Of a stretch of 64,000 nucleotides of DNA, positions 36,234-44,792 are shown piece by piece; the first letter of the stretch is position 1, and each line of letters starts with the position of its first letter. A program made the translations under genes and the position numbers. The notes below the pieces were generated by a model, which was not told where the DNA came from, searched no databases, and was given only the letters and a program-made list of their open reading frames with translations. The DNA comes from Terriglobus albidus. GTDB taxonomy: Bacteria; Acidobacteriota; Terriglobia; Terriglobales; Acidobacteriaceae. Location of the stretch: assembly GCF_025685425.1 (NCBI RefSeq), contig NZ_JAGTAS010000018.1, positions 1 through 64,000 on the forward strand. The letters run 5' to 3'.

Positions 36234-36676
36234 GTCGTTTGTCCTGACGGTAGAACAGTACGGCGGCTACGGGACAGGACCAACGCGCCCAAGGTCGTGC
36301 CAGTCAGTCCAAGTACGAATGCAGCCGCGCCACCAACTACTCCATTGCCAGTTCCAGGTCCGCCAGTCGCAATAGCCAAATTTAGGACGCCATTGACCAT
36401 GGCAATGACCCCGGCCATCAAAGCCAAGGTTGCACCGTTTCTCCCACGATTTCCAATTTGGCGAGCTGAGCGAACCAGGGCCATCGAACCTATGATGACC
36501 CCTGCAAGTCCCAGTGCAACCGGCGTGGTGGCCCAGAGACGCCGGGGAGTTATACCTGAGACAGTGGTAGTAGCTGTATTGGGAATATGCGCGACGATCA
36601 GCACGGCATGCACAAGCACTGCGAACAGTGCCACTGCAACCAGGCTCCCAATGATAATAGCTAAGGTCCGTTTCAT
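36230..36676 (-). CDS. Small four-helix membrane protein, DUF6223-like
   Basis: This 148-residue protein has four hydrophobic segments (about 4-24, 50-72, 85-105 and 115-135). The pattern LGLAGVIIGSMALVRSARQIGNRGRNGATLALMAG looks like DUF6223 proteins of unknown function, but I assign this loosely. The start at 36676 was chosen over four codons upstream because the hydrophobic segment begins right after MKRT. Its stop overlaps the SigJ start by 4 bases, so the two are translationally coupled. A role as a membrane partner of the sigma factor is possible but unproven. Confidence 0.6.
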   Translation of the reverse strand: MKRTLAIIIGSLVAVALFAVLVHAVLIVAHIPNTATTTVSGITPRRLWATTPVALGLAGVIIGSMALVRSARQIGNRGRNGATLALMAGVIAMVNGVLNLAIATGGPGTGNGVVGGAAAFVLGLTGTTLGALVLSRSRRTVLPSGQTT

Positions 36677-36951
36677 AAATTTCCCCACCCCTTGTCTTCA
36701 AAAGTGGGACGGAATAGAAGATCGAAATGTGACATAGCTCCAGCGATCAATATTTCCTTATGTTCTCGACCACAAAAGCGTGACCCGGCGGTCCACGTGA
36801 TCTGCTCGCAGCTAACTATCCCTGCACCTATAGTTCGTTCCAGGTGGGGACACTCGTTGACATGGCGGGTGTAGGCGATCCAAAAAGAATCTGCCGAAGT
36901 GAACCCGTCTACCTCATCTGCCCACGCCAGCCGCTGGATATTCGACCTCCG

Positions 36952-37221
36952 TCATTCAGGCACATCCTCATCGTTCGGTATGTACCAGGGCACATTCTTG
37001 TGCTGAAACAAACCCGGATACCTCTGAATAGCCTGGGTGAGGATCATGTGGGCGATTTGGACCGAACTCTCAACGTCCTTATCCCAATTGGAACTTGAGC
37101 ATTGTGCGTCGGGAACGGCCTTCTTGGCTGTTCGGATGGCGAGCACCAAACTGGCAGCAATAACCAGAGAAGGGCCGAGTCGCTCGAAATCGACTTGCCG
37201 GTTGTGGCCGCCCACCTTCAT
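36952..37221 (-). CDS. Small hypothetical protein
   Basis: This 89-residue protein has a hydrophobic segment early (PSLVIAASLVLAIRTAKKAV) and a C-terminal part ending in acidic residues. It reads like a real small protein with a coherent amphipathic helix (ESSVQIAHMILTQAIQR). No ribosome site of usual strength is seen. No family recognised. Confidence 0.4.
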   Translation of the reverse strand: MKVGGHNRQVDFERLGPSLVIAASLVLAIRTAKKAVPDAQCSSSNWDKDVESSVQIAHMILTQAIQRYPGLFQHKNVPWYIPNDEDVPE

Positions 37222-37475
37222 GAGGAGAGTATAGGCGAATAAAAGGCGAATTTAATCCACACCTCCAAGTTCTTTGGTTACCGTTTGGAACAGTACAGAA
37301 CGCCACCCTAGCCACTGGAGAGCTTGTGCTGTCTCTCTAGATCTAGCTCCTTTGGAATGTTTGATATCCCACCTCTACCAACCGTCTCTTCGACTCCGGC
37401 GGTCCAAATTTTTATCTGGCGAAGGAGTGGCTTCCTTTCCGTTCATATTGGCGATACTGACCGGTAACAGCCGGA

Positions 37476-38456
37476 CTACTCGGCGAGTTCCGGATAGGCG
37501 TCCGCCAGAGGCGGTGGAACCGGATTATTCTTGATTCCCAAAAGCCTTTTGAGATCAATCGCGTTTACGGCTGCTTGGCCTTTGTAGTGGTTGTTGGTCG
37601 CCGCCAGGATTTTCTTTCTCTGCCTGCGGCTTGGCTCTTTTTCAACCTTCCTAGCCATACTCTTCAGTGACTTGGCAATCGGTTCCAGTTCTTCCGGCGT
37701 ATAGAGATAGTCATACCGCTCGTCCCGGCTTTCCGAGTTGAACCACTTCTTGTAGTTCCGACCGTGGAGCCTGAGGTATGCGATCGGCGCGGTCACATAA
37801 TCCGTCCCGTGCAATGAGGCGCCGAGCCTCGGCTCGTCGATGTTGACCCAGGCTGTCTCATGCTCCCGCAGCGCGCTCAGGACCCACGGATCGTCCCAGC
37901 TTTCATGCCGAAATTCGATTGCCTTCGGATATTCCTTCAGAGCATTGAGAACATCAGCCACATGATCCCAGTTGCCCTCCAGGCGTACGGGTTCACCCTG
38001 CTTGTCCTTCGTCGTGAACTTGAAGGAGACCGGAAACTGGAACAGGACAACCAGCAGACGGTTCCGTTGGGCCATGACATCAAGGAAACGACGCGTCTCA
38101 TCCAGATCGGTCTGCGTGTACTTCAAACTCTCCACCGAGGTAGGCGCTTTGCGCTCGCTCGGCTTTGTCCCGGCAGCATGGGTGAAGACCTGGTTCGCTT
38201 TGATGGCGAACTCGAAGTCGGGACTTTCAATTGCGTCGCACCATTTCGTTGCTATCGCCGGCTCAAAATTCCGGTAGAACGTCGCGTTGATCTCGCAGGT
38301 GTTGAAATAACGCGAGACGTAGGTCAGTTCTGGTGTCCGCGAAGCGCCCACCTCCCGTTTCACCGATTTCGGATAAACCACGCCTTTCCAGTCCGGATAC
38401 GAATAGCCGGAGGTCCCGATAAACATCTGAACATGGTCATCTGTCCGATTCGCCAT
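37476..38456 (-). CDS. DUF72 family protein (YecE-like)
   Basis: This protein of 326 residues is a TIM-barrel of the DUF72/YecE family. Landmarks are MFIGTSGYSYPDWKGVVYP near the start and AYLRLHGRNYKKWF in the second half. The function of the family is unknown; the barrel resembles sugar- or nucleic acid-related enzymes. The frame opens far upstream (38807), but the homologous part begins with the ATG at 38456 or the one at 38426, so the longer form is unlikely. Confidence 0.85.
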   Translation of the reverse strand: MANRTDDHVQMFIGTSGYSYPDWKGVVYPKSVKREVGASRTPELTYVSRYFNTCEINATFYRNFEPAIATKWCDAIESPDFEFAIKANQVFTHAAGTKPSERKAPTSVESLKYTQTDLDETRRFLDVMAQRNRLLVVLFQFPVSFKFTTKDKQGEPVRLEGNWDHVADVLNALKEYPKAIEFRHESWDDPWVLSALREHETAWVNIDEPRLGASLHGTDYVTAPIAYLRLHGRNYKKWFNSESRDERYDYLYTPEELEPIAKSLKSMARKVEKEPSRRQRKKILAATNNHYKGQAAVNAIDLKRLLGIKNNPVPPPLADAYPELAE

Positions 38457-38485
38457 GAGCATAGGATGCGCTAAGGCATACAAAA

Positions 38486-38758
38486 CTATGGCTCGATGCC
38501 TGCCAGCATGAGTCGTCCTTTGAGGGCCGCGAGTCGTTGATCGAAATCGAGTTTTTCGATAGCCGTGAGCTGGAGCCTTGGCAGGTAATGCGCGACTTCG
38601 CGGTATGCCATTTGCGCATCGTGATGGCTCTGGATTCGTTGCTCGGGCCGCCTGGTCGTCTCCGCGACATTCAAAAACGTGTTTGCCAGGCCCATCTCGG
38701 TTTTTAGGAACTCGATACCGGCTGCGTTTGTGGCATTGAATGCCGCAGGGAAGTCCAT
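38486..38758 (-). CDS. Small conserved-looking hypothetical protein
   Basis: This 90-residue, mainly helical protein begins MDFPAAFNATNAAGIEFLKT and has a good ribosome site (GGAG, 6 bases before the ATG at 38758). The later half has a QAMYREV-like helix and a coiled region (LDFDQRLAALKGRLML). No family is recognised. It lies 29 bases upstream of the DUF72 gene on the same strand, so the two may be co-transcribed. Confidence 0.6.
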   Translation of the reverse strand: MDFPAAFNATNAAGIEFLKTEMGLANTFLNVAETTRRPEQRIQSHHDAQMAYREVAHYLPRLQLTAIEKLDFDQRLAALKGRLMLAGIEP

Positions 38759-38922
38759 CGGATTCTCCGATCTGCCCGACTCTGCAGTTATATCCCAGTC
38801 GAAGCAACCTTTGCCGACCCTCCGCATCTCACTTAGCCCCGACAGGGGAACTGACGGAGGTTGTTCTCAGTCGGTTCGGCGCAGCCGTTTCTTCTACCAA
38901 GGTGATCTAGATACTTCGGGTT

Positions 38923-39153
38923 ATGCCATATCCTCGTTGTCCACAATTGGACCTTCTTTCAAATCGGCTAATCGACACGTATCGACTATCGAGCGGCGGC
39001 GATTTCATGTCGATCGAGGGCGTAGCTGCAGCGCTTAATCCTGCCGTGGTCGCTCTGAAAGAGGCGATTCGAGAGCATAAGCGGTCATGCATCCTTTGTC
39101 AGAAAATCGCGGCCGAACTTTCGGGTCGATCGATCACTGGGAAAGTTGCTTGA
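38923..39153 (+). CDS. Small hypothetical protein
   Basis: This 76-residue frame contains a regular helix (VVALKEAIREHKRSCILCQKI) with a CxxC pair and no recognised domain. No good ribosome site precedes the ATG at 38923; an internal ATG lies at residue 29. The composition is plausible for a small protein but the evidence is weak. Confidence 0.35.
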   Translation: MPYPRCPQLDLLSNRLIDTYRLSSGGDFMSIEGVAAALNPAVVALKEAIREHKRSCILCQKIAAELSGRSITGKVA

Positions 39154-39451
39154 TCAATTGAGAGACATGCTCTCCAACTCGAGCTCTTAGCGAATCCATC
39201 CGCACATCGCCAGGAGGTTTCCCCTCCGGATCTGCGTTGTCCAAGGTGAATTGACGTGGCGATCCTTCTCACCTCTCCTGCAAGATCAGGACTCGCGAGC
39301 TGCCAGAATGGTGGAGATCGGCAAAACAAAGCAGCAGCTTCAGTCAGAATGCTGCATCAAAGCCATTTAGCACTTCCCCTAACATTTGCCAAAGATGGTC
39401 TGTGGCCAACTCTCGAAGCGAGCCATCCATCCCACAAGATAGAGGTGCTTT

Positions 39452-39637
39452 ATGCCTGACAATCTGAAAGACCGTGGCCCCCAGGACCGTACTCGCATCA
39501 ATGTTAATGAGGAGTGGGAACTCCGCTATTGGACCAAGGAACTTGGCGTTTCCGAGCAACGTCTGCGGGAACTCGTCAAGCAGCATGGTGTGTCTGCGGA
39601 CTCTATCCGGAGGGCGCTCGGGAAAAAGGTTGCGTGA
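39452..39637 (+). CDS. DUF3606 protein
   Basis: This 61-residue protein matches the DUF3606 pattern: an opening with DNLKDRGPQDRTRINVNEEW, then WTKELGVSEQRL as a helix-turn-helix-like segment and a VSADSIRRALG closing. These small proteins are widespread and of unknown function. A partial ribosome site (AGAGG) lies about 8 bases before the ATG. Confidence 0.8.
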   Translation: MPDNLKDRGPQDRTRINVNEEWELRYWTKELGVSEQRLRELVKQHGVSADSIRRALGKKVA

Positions 39638-39657
39638 GAATTGTCCACGCGACGGAT

Positions 39658-39912
39658 ATGTCCTCCACAATCAGCAGACTACCTGTTACGGCGCAGTTCC
39701 GGCGATGTTCGGTCTGCTCAGACGTTGGACTAGAAGCTCCATTAGAAAATAAGCGCCCCGGCGCGACACTCTCGGGCGCCCTGGATTCCAAACACTCTAA
39801 AAGACGTGACCCAATATTCGCGGAGAACTACGGTAACGTTCTAAGCTCACTTGTTCGAGTGACTAAAGATCAACTCAAGCCGATTTTCTGGGATGGGATC
39901 GAGGGGCTATAG
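39658..39912 (+). CDS. Small hypothetical protein
   Basis: This 84-residue frame has an N-terminal CSVC pair and a helical C-terminus (FAENYGNVLSSLVRVTKDQL). It follows the DUF3606 gene by 20 bases. No ribosome site is seen and the family is not recognised; it may be a chance frame. Confidence 0.3.
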   Translation: MSSTISRLPVTAQFRRCSVCSDVGLEAPLENKRPGATLSGALDSKHSKRRDPIFAENYGNVLSSLVRVTKDQLKPIFWDGIEGL

Positions 39913-40028
39913 TCGTTTCGACATCTTGATACGGAATCCAGTCTCTCTTACCTAAGCGGCGACTGCATAAAGATCGCGCTGCTCAAAGTACACACAGACA
40001 CTCTGGCCGCCCGGTAGGTAACGTGGCC

Positions 40029-40229
40029 ATGGCGAAATCTCAGAAGAATCCGGAACCCAAACCACAGCCCAAGTTTCAGCGCGGCGATCGCGTTCATAGA
40101 GACGGCACCAAGGGCGTATATTGCATCGATTGGATCTCCGAAGATGGTCGCTTCGCAAACCTTTCGATGGAAGACACTAACCTTACCTGGTTCCACTTCC
40201 CGACGGAACGTCTCACCCCAGCGAAATGA
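40029..40229 (+). CDS. Small hypothetical protein
   Basis: This 66-residue protein has a basic, Pro/Lys-rich start and a beta-type segment (FQRGDRVHRDGTKGVYCIDW) resembling a small SH3-like barrel such as KOW or hypervirulence-associated domains. The ATG at 40029 follows an AGGTAA ribosome-type site at a good distance; the frame opens two codons earlier at a GTG. The family is not certain. Confidence 0.5.
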   Translation: MAKSQKNPEPKPQPKFQRGDRVHRDGTKGVYCIDWISEDGRFANLSMEDTNLTWFHFPTERLTPAK

Positions 40230-40518
40230 TAGTTTCGCGAGCGTGATGCGGCAGGCCCCAGAACACTGGGAACGTATGGGTGTAATCGCGGTGGCCGTGA
40301 TTCCATACGCCCTGCCGCCATCGGCCATGGCGTGCATGGAAGCAGTCGAAAGTTGTGAGAGGCCAGTGTGCATTTGGCCGATGGTCTTTCGAGAATGTGC
40401 GGTTCGGCCCATCGAATATCACTCGGCGCCTTCGACCGAATTCGTCTCAAGCCCGCGTCATTCTCCATAGCGCCTTCACCTCCGCGCGAGCATCCATCAA
40501 AGGCTGCAAACGCATCGG

Positions 40519-41607
40519 ATGTCACAGAAAGAAGTGGACATTCATGCCGCAACTCGGAGCTATGAAGGCTGGATGCGCCGTTGTGGTCCGGTTATAGAAA
40601 GCCATCTTCAACATAAACACGAGAAGATGAGGCAGGATCCGTTTCAGTTTTTCAGAGGCTCGTATTACCGGTGGGCGCAAATCTGGTTCGAGGTATGTGC
40701 GGAGTGCGCCAATGCGCCGCGAGTCCTCAGCGTTGGTGATCTTCACGTCGACAGTTTCGGAACTTGGCGCGATACCGAGGGGCGATTATGCTGGGGCGTC
40801 GACGACTTTGATGAGGCTTTCCCATTGCCGTATACGAACGATCTCGTCCGTTTGGCTGCGAGTGTCAAAGTCGCCCGTTCATTAGGTTTGCTCAACATAA
40901 AAACGAAGGATGCTTGCGAGATCGTCCTCGATGCTTATATCCAAACTCTCAGGAACGGCGGTTGTCCGCTGGTCCTGGCAGAATCGGAAACGGCGCTCGA
41001 AAAACTGGGAATTGAGGCACTCAAGACGCCAAAAGATTTCTGGAGAAAACTCAATGAGCATCCATCCGTCGGTCGATCACTTCCTGATGGTGTTCGCCAA
41101 TGCTTGGCAAGAGCCTTGCCGGCGAAAGATCTGGCCTTCCGGATCGTTCGGAGAGAAGCTGGCTTGGGAAGTCTCGGCCAGCAACGCTTTGTGGCGATTG
41201 CATACTGCAGCGGCGGCTATATCGCACGGGAAGCCAAACGAGTCGTGCCGTCAGCCAGCGTTTGGCTGACCGGTCGTACCGGCAATCATCAGCCCCACTA
41301 TGAGGATGCGATTCGCACAGCCGTGCGTTCGCCCGATCCATTTCAAAAAGTCCGAAATGGTTGGCTGATTCGACGGCTTTCTCCGGATTCGAATCCGATC
41401 AGTATGGAGGAGTTGTCCTGCATGCGCGATGAAACCATTCTTCTTCACGCTATGGGCAACGAGGTGGCGAATGTTCACCTCGGGAAAAAACGTCAGCCCG
41501 ATATCCTGTTGAAAGATCTCAAGAAAAGAAAAGCGAAGTGGCTTCCAGAGGCCGGTCGTCGCATGGCTCGTCAGATTACTACCGATTGGAAACAGTACCG
41601 CGCTTGA
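40519..41607 (+). CDS. DUF2252 family protein
   Basis: This 362-residue protein belongs to DUF2252, which has a kinase-like fold. Landmarks are the FFRGSYYRWAQIWF segment near residue 35 and the GDLHVDSFGTWRD motif (about 72-84), which resembles the HGDLH loop of phosphotransferases. The later VDDFDEAFPLPYTNDLVRLA contains a metal-binding type Asp pair. Substrate is unknown. It stands alone with no operon partner. The start lies next to a purine-poor stretch; a later start would lose the first conserved helix. Confidence 0.85.
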   Translation: MSQKEVDIHAATRSYEGWMRRCGPVIESHLQHKHEKMRQDPFQFFRGSYYRWAQIWFEVCAECANAPRVLSVGDLHVDSFGTWRDTEGRLCWGVDDFDEAFPLPYTNDLVRLAASVKVARSLGLLNIKTKDACEIVLDAYIQTLRNGGCPLVLAESETALEKLGIEALKTPKDFWRKLNEHPSVGRSLPDGVRQCLARALPAKDLAFRIVRREAGLGSLGQQRFVAIAYCSGGYIAREAKRVVPSASVWLTGRTGNHQPHYEDAIRTAVRSPDPFQKVRNGWLIRRLSPDSNPISMEELSCMRDETILLHAMGNEVANVHLGKKRQPDILLKDLKKRKAKWLPEAGRRMARQITTDWKQYRA

Positions 41608-41787
41608 GCCAGAGTTTTCTCCCCGGTCACGGACGATGACCGAAGTCTCTCCTCAGACCCTCTTCTTCTATGGGGGCTCGTCAATCTGTAGTGATCCTCA
41701 GCCTCCTGCTCGTCGCATAGCGCCAAATACTGGAGCTTACGCGGCACTATCGGACTGAGAATTGCCCGACTCAGCCTTTGCTGGCCC

Positions 41788-41961
41788 CTAGGGGAGGACG
41801 AGATCCTTTGATTGCGCGACTTCGAGTAAGGCGACCGTCCGCACGACCGAGCGTCTGAGTTGAAGCAGGGCAGGATCGTCAGATGCTAAACCTGCATGGT
41901 CCTCGACTCGAGCCAGTGCAGCGCGCAACATTGTGACCATCTTCGGCAAGAGAGGGGCCAT
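41788..41961 (-). CDS. Small helical hypothetical protein
   Basis: This 57-residue minus-strand frame reads as two amphipathic helices (MLRAALARVEDHAGLASDDP then ALLQLRRSVVRTVALLEVAQ). The regular leucine spacing suggests a real protein. It is too short for a family call and has no clear ribosome site. The rest of 41608-42052 shows no other gene. Confidence 0.4.
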   Translation of the reverse strand: MAPLLPKMVTMLRAALARVEDHAGLASDDPALLQLRRSVVRTVALLEVAQSKDLVLP

Positions 41962-42052
41962 CTGGGGAGAGAGGGTTGCCCGGTCTCTAGAGCCTTCATC
42001 GATCGACGCCTATATGCCGCTGAATGCCTGGGCCGCGTAGCCTAGTCACAAA

Positions 42053-42325
42053 TTACCGTCTATTGGGTCGGGAGTTATCCTCGCTCATTCGTTCAGCTTC
42101 GAGAACAATCTGACTCAGTCGAACGCCGAGCAGGGTTGCGAGATCTTGCATCGTACGTAAGGTGGGGCTCTTAGTGCCGCGCTCAATATCGCCAATATAT
42201 CGGAGACTGTATCCGGAAGTGACAGCCAGATCCATTTGCGAGAATCCCCGTTTCTTGCGTCGCGCCGCGAGGATAGCGCCGAATGCAGAAGCAAGCGATT
42301 GCGTACTGTGTTCCGAGCTCTTCAC
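42053..42325 (-). CDS. XRE-family repressor, copy 1
   Basis: This 90-residue protein is almost entirely one Cro/CI-type HTH (about 15-70): FGAILAARRKKRGFSQMDLA and YSLRYIGDIERGTKSPTLRT. The C-terminus is short and charged. It is a close paralogue of the next upstream gene (they share ERG-KSPTLRTM). A palindromic element 35 bases upstream (42360-42375) is probably its binding site. It likely controls the two XRE genes and the sigma factor of the RiPP island. Confidence 0.88.
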   Translation of the reverse strand: MKSSEHSTQSLASAFGAILAARRKKRGFSQMDLAVTSGYSLRYIGDIERGTKSPTLRTMQDLATLLGVRLSQIVLEAERMSEDNSRPNRR

Positions 42326-42359
42326 CTAGGCAATGGTGTCGGAGCTAGAAATCCGTGAA

Positions 42360-42375
42360 AGGCACTAAAGTGCCT
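42360..42375. promoter_or_regulatory. Palindromic operator, site 3
   Basis: AGGCACTAAAGTGCCT lies between the two XRE genes. It differs at one of 16 positions from the perfect palindrome at 42695-42710. The flanks CGTGAA and TTCACG extend the symmetry, so it may also form a hairpin. Confidence 0.7.
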
Positions 42376-42382
42376 CATTCCT

Positions 42383-42661
42383 TCACGGGTTGTCGTCACC
42401 TTCACGTTCGTACCGCAGAAGCTGCTTTGCACGTGCAATAAGGTCTTCCAGCGGGACCCCGTAAAACGACGCGAAGTTTTCCATCGTTCTCAACGTTGGG
42501 CTCTTTTCGCCACGTTCAATAATGCCGACCGTGCGCTCGACATATCCTGTTCCGACGGATACGTCGATTTGTTTCAAGCCCTTGTTTTCTCGAAGATCCG
42601 CGAGCACGCGACCAAACGCCTTTTCAAGCGTGAGCCGATCACGTTTGGGAGACGAGGTCAC
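42383..42661 (-). CDS. XRE-family repressor, copy 2
   Basis: This 92-residue Cro/CI-type HTH protein (about 12-70) includes FGRVLADLRENKGLKQIDVS and VERTVGIIERGEKSPTLRTM. It is divergent from the ECF sigma gene and the two palindromic sites at 42695-42731 lie in the shared promoter region. This supports autoregulation and control of the sigma operon. It is separated from copy 1 by 57 bases. Two tandem paralogues raise the possibility of heterodimers. Confidence 0.88.
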   Translation of the reverse strand: MTSSPKRDRLTLEKAFGRVLADLRENKGLKQIDVSVGTGYVERTVGIIERGEKSPTLRTMENFASFYGVPLEDLIARAKQLLRYEREGDDNP

Positions 42662-42694
42662 ATCTCAATGGTTGAGATTGACGAGCATTTATGA

Positions 42695-42710
42695 AGGCAC
42701 TATAGTGCCT
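42695..42710. promoter_or_regulatory. Palindromic operator, site 1
   Basis: AGGCACTATAGTGCCT is a perfect 16-bp palindrome in the divergent promoter region between XRE copy 2 and the ECF sigma gene. Such symmetry fits a dimeric HTH repressor. Confidence 0.8.
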
Positions 42711-42719
42711 TTGTATATG

Positions 42720-42731
42720 GCACTATAGTGC
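42720..42731. promoter_or_regulatory. Palindromic operator, site 2
   Basis: GCACTATAGTGC repeats the 12-bp core of site 1. The centres of sites 1 and 2 are 23 bp apart, about two DNA turns, so bound dimers would lie on the same DNA face and could interact. Confidence 0.8.
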
Positions 42732-42770
42732 ATGCATCTCGGCATCAGATGACAACCGAAGAGGAAGCAT

Positions 42771-43451
42771 GTGAGCTCTGAATTCACAGCATATCTTGAT
42801 GATGCCCATCCCATCGCTTCGGCAAAGGGAACCCGAAGTCATGAGCAAGAAAGCACACAGAGCTGGTTATCTAATCAACTAGAAGAAGAATCTGCTACAT
42901 CCACGGAAGAGAGCTTGCTCAAGGACGTTGCAGATGGAAGCAGAGATGCGCTTGCGACATTGCTGCGTCGACACGGTCGAGCTGTCTATAACGTCGCGTT
43001 TCGTATTCTAAAAGACGAGTCCGAGGCCGAGGACTTGCGTCAGGATCTATTTCTTTACATCTTTCAGAAAGCCTCACGGTTCGACCCTAGCAAGGGAACT
43101 GCGGCGTCTTGGATCATTCAGATGGCATACCATCGTGCCATCGACAGGCGCCGTTACTTGCAATCGCGCCAACACTACGATCACCAGGCATTCATCGAAG
43201 ACCGCTCCGCTGCCATACACGGCACGAACCTTGGCGAAGCCATTGATGGCCGTAGTTTGTTGGGCAGACTTCGCGATGAATTGACTGCCGAACAGGTACG
43301 CGTGATCGAACTGCATTTCTTCGAAGGCTATTCGTTGCAAGAAATTGCGGAGAAGACTGGCCAAAATTACGGCAACGTGAGGAATCATTACTACCGCGGA
43401 ATTCAGCGGTTTAGGAATCACGTATTTCAAGGAAACCCACCTGCAAAGTGA
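42771..43451 (+). CDS. ECF sigma factor of the RiPP island
   Basis: This 226-residue sigma factor has region 2 (about 60-125, including DLRQDLFLYIFQKASRFDPSKGTAASWIIQMAYHRAIDRRR) and region 4 (about 165-220, with VIELHFFEGYSLQEIAEKTGQNYGNVRNHYYRGIQR). Start is a GTG (42771) with a GAGGAAG ribosome site; the nearby ATG reads into a stop. It is the first gene of a plus-strand run sigma, anti-sigma, TonB receptor, isopeptidase. In proteobacterial lasso clusters a FecI/FecR pair sits at the same place and responds to the captured peptide. Palindromic operators lie 40-75 bases upstream. Confidence 0.9.
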   Translation: MSSEFTAYLDDAHPIASAKGTRSHEQESTQSWLSNQLEEESATSTEESLLKDVADGSRDALATLLRRHGRAVYNVAFRILKDESEAEDLRQDLFLYIFQKASRFDPSKGTAASWIIQMAYHRAIDRRRYLQSRQHYDHQAFIEDRSAAIHGTNLGEAIDGRSLLGRLRDELTAEQVRVIELHFFEGYSLQEIAEKTGQNYGNVRNHYYRGIQRFRNHVFQGNPPAK

Positions 43452-43490
43452 GAGAATGATGCACAATAGCCCCATCGGAGAGCTGAGCTG

Positions 43491-44705
43491 GTGAATGCTC
43501 ATTGGCATGACGAGTTTGTTACACTCTGCGCCCTCTATCCATCCGGTGAACTGACCGAGGAAGAGTGGGCTCTCTTGCAGGTGCACCTCGTCTATTGCGA
43601 ATCCTGCCAGAGATTGTTTGCTGAATACCAGCAGATTGCTAATGAGATTATTCCGGGCATGGCGGCTGCGAATGCAGAAGAGGATGAACCTCCCTCTGAA
43701 TCCCTCGATCTAGCGGAAGAAAGGCTAATGGCAGCCCTGGACCGGGCTTCCTCCTCTACGAATGAGAACACCCTCCCGCGTTCGAATAAGGTATTAGCAG
43801 TTCTGGCTGTTGCCGCAGGTCTGATTGGCATTGGATGGTTTGGACTCCATTTACGGACTCCGAAGGAGCCAGCATGGTCCGCACAAACTATTGCTCTGCA
43901 GCCTCGGAACCTCCCATCCACGCCGGCGGCGAAGAACGAAGCGAATCTTGAAAGTGAGTTGCGATCGGCTCGCGGAGAGATCATCGATCTGCGGACCCAA
44001 CTCGACCGCGTTAGGGAAGAACGGAATCAAGCGGATGTCCGCCTGATTGCGCTTCGCGAGCAATTTGCAAAGGAGCAGAAGGAACGTGAAGATGTCGCCA
44101 AAGAGAAAGACATCCTGACCAGCCAACTCGCCCTCACTCGTGGGGAACTGCAATACTTGCAAGAGAAAACAGCTTTAACGGCAGACACTTCCAAGCAGTA
44201 CCTCGTCCGCATTGCCGCGCTTGAGTCTCGCGTTCGGGATCTCTCGGGAACAGTCGAAGATAAGGATCGATCCTTAACGCTCGATAAGGAACTGCTCGCA
44301 CACGATCGCGATATACGGGAGCTGATTGCCGCGCGTGATCTTTACATCGCGGATATCCAGGACGTTGCACAGAACGGCAAGACGTCAAAATCTTTCGGGC
44401 GCATCTTCTATACCAAGGACAAGTCATTGGTTTTTTATGGATATGACTTGGACAAACAACCTGGCCTCAAACAATCCGTCGCCTTTCAGGCGTGGGGTAG
44501 CGACGGTGATCAGCGGAACATCAGCCTCGGTCTGTTTTACCAGGATGATTCCAAAAAACGGTGGGTGTTACGGTTCAATGACACAAAGACCTTGGCCCAT
44601 CTGAACAAAGTGTTTGTGACGGCGGAGCCTCAGGGGGGAAGTCCGAGGCCGACAGGCAAGCCCCTTCTGATGGCTTATCTGCAGATGCAACCCAACCACC
44701 CGTAA
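43491..44705 (+). CDS. RskA-like membrane anti-sigma factor with long coiled coil
   Basis: This 404-residue protein has an N-terminal zinc-finger-type anti-sigma motif (His32, Cys36, Cys39 in VHLVYCESCQ). One membrane segment follows at about 99-120 and a long charged coiled coil at about 150-275. The C-terminal domain (about 300-400) has the RskA pattern, with FYGYDLDKQPGLKQSVAFQAW and SLGLFYQDD. It would hold the sigma factor at the membrane until a periplasmic signal acts. The coiled coil between membrane and RskA domain is unusually long. Start is GTG with GGAG about 11 bases upstream. Confidence 0.88.
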   Translation: MNAHWHDEFVTLCALYPSGELTEEEWALLQVHLVYCESCQRLFAEYQQIANEIIPGMAAANAEEDEPPSESLDLAEERLMAALDRASSSTNENTLPRSNKVLAVLAVAAGLIGIGWFGLHLRTPKEPAWSAQTIALQPRNLPSTPAAKNEANLESELRSARGEIIDLRTQLDRVREERNQADVRLIALREQFAKEQKEREDVAKEKDILTSQLALTRGELQYLQEKTALTADTSKQYLVRIAALESRVRDLSGTVEDKDRSLTLDKELLAHDRDIRELIAARDLYIADIQDVAQNGKTSKSFGRIFYTKDKSLVFYGYDLDKQPGLKQSVAFQAWGSDGDQRNISLGLFYQDDSKKRWVLRFNDTKTLAHLNKVFVTAEPQGGSPRPTGKPLLMAYLQMQPNHP

Positions 44706-44792
44706 AGTTTTTGCGGAGCTGATACAAAAATCGGCGCTCAACCGTAGACAGGATGAAGCCAAATCATCCTACTGTTCCCGGAGCACCGTCGT

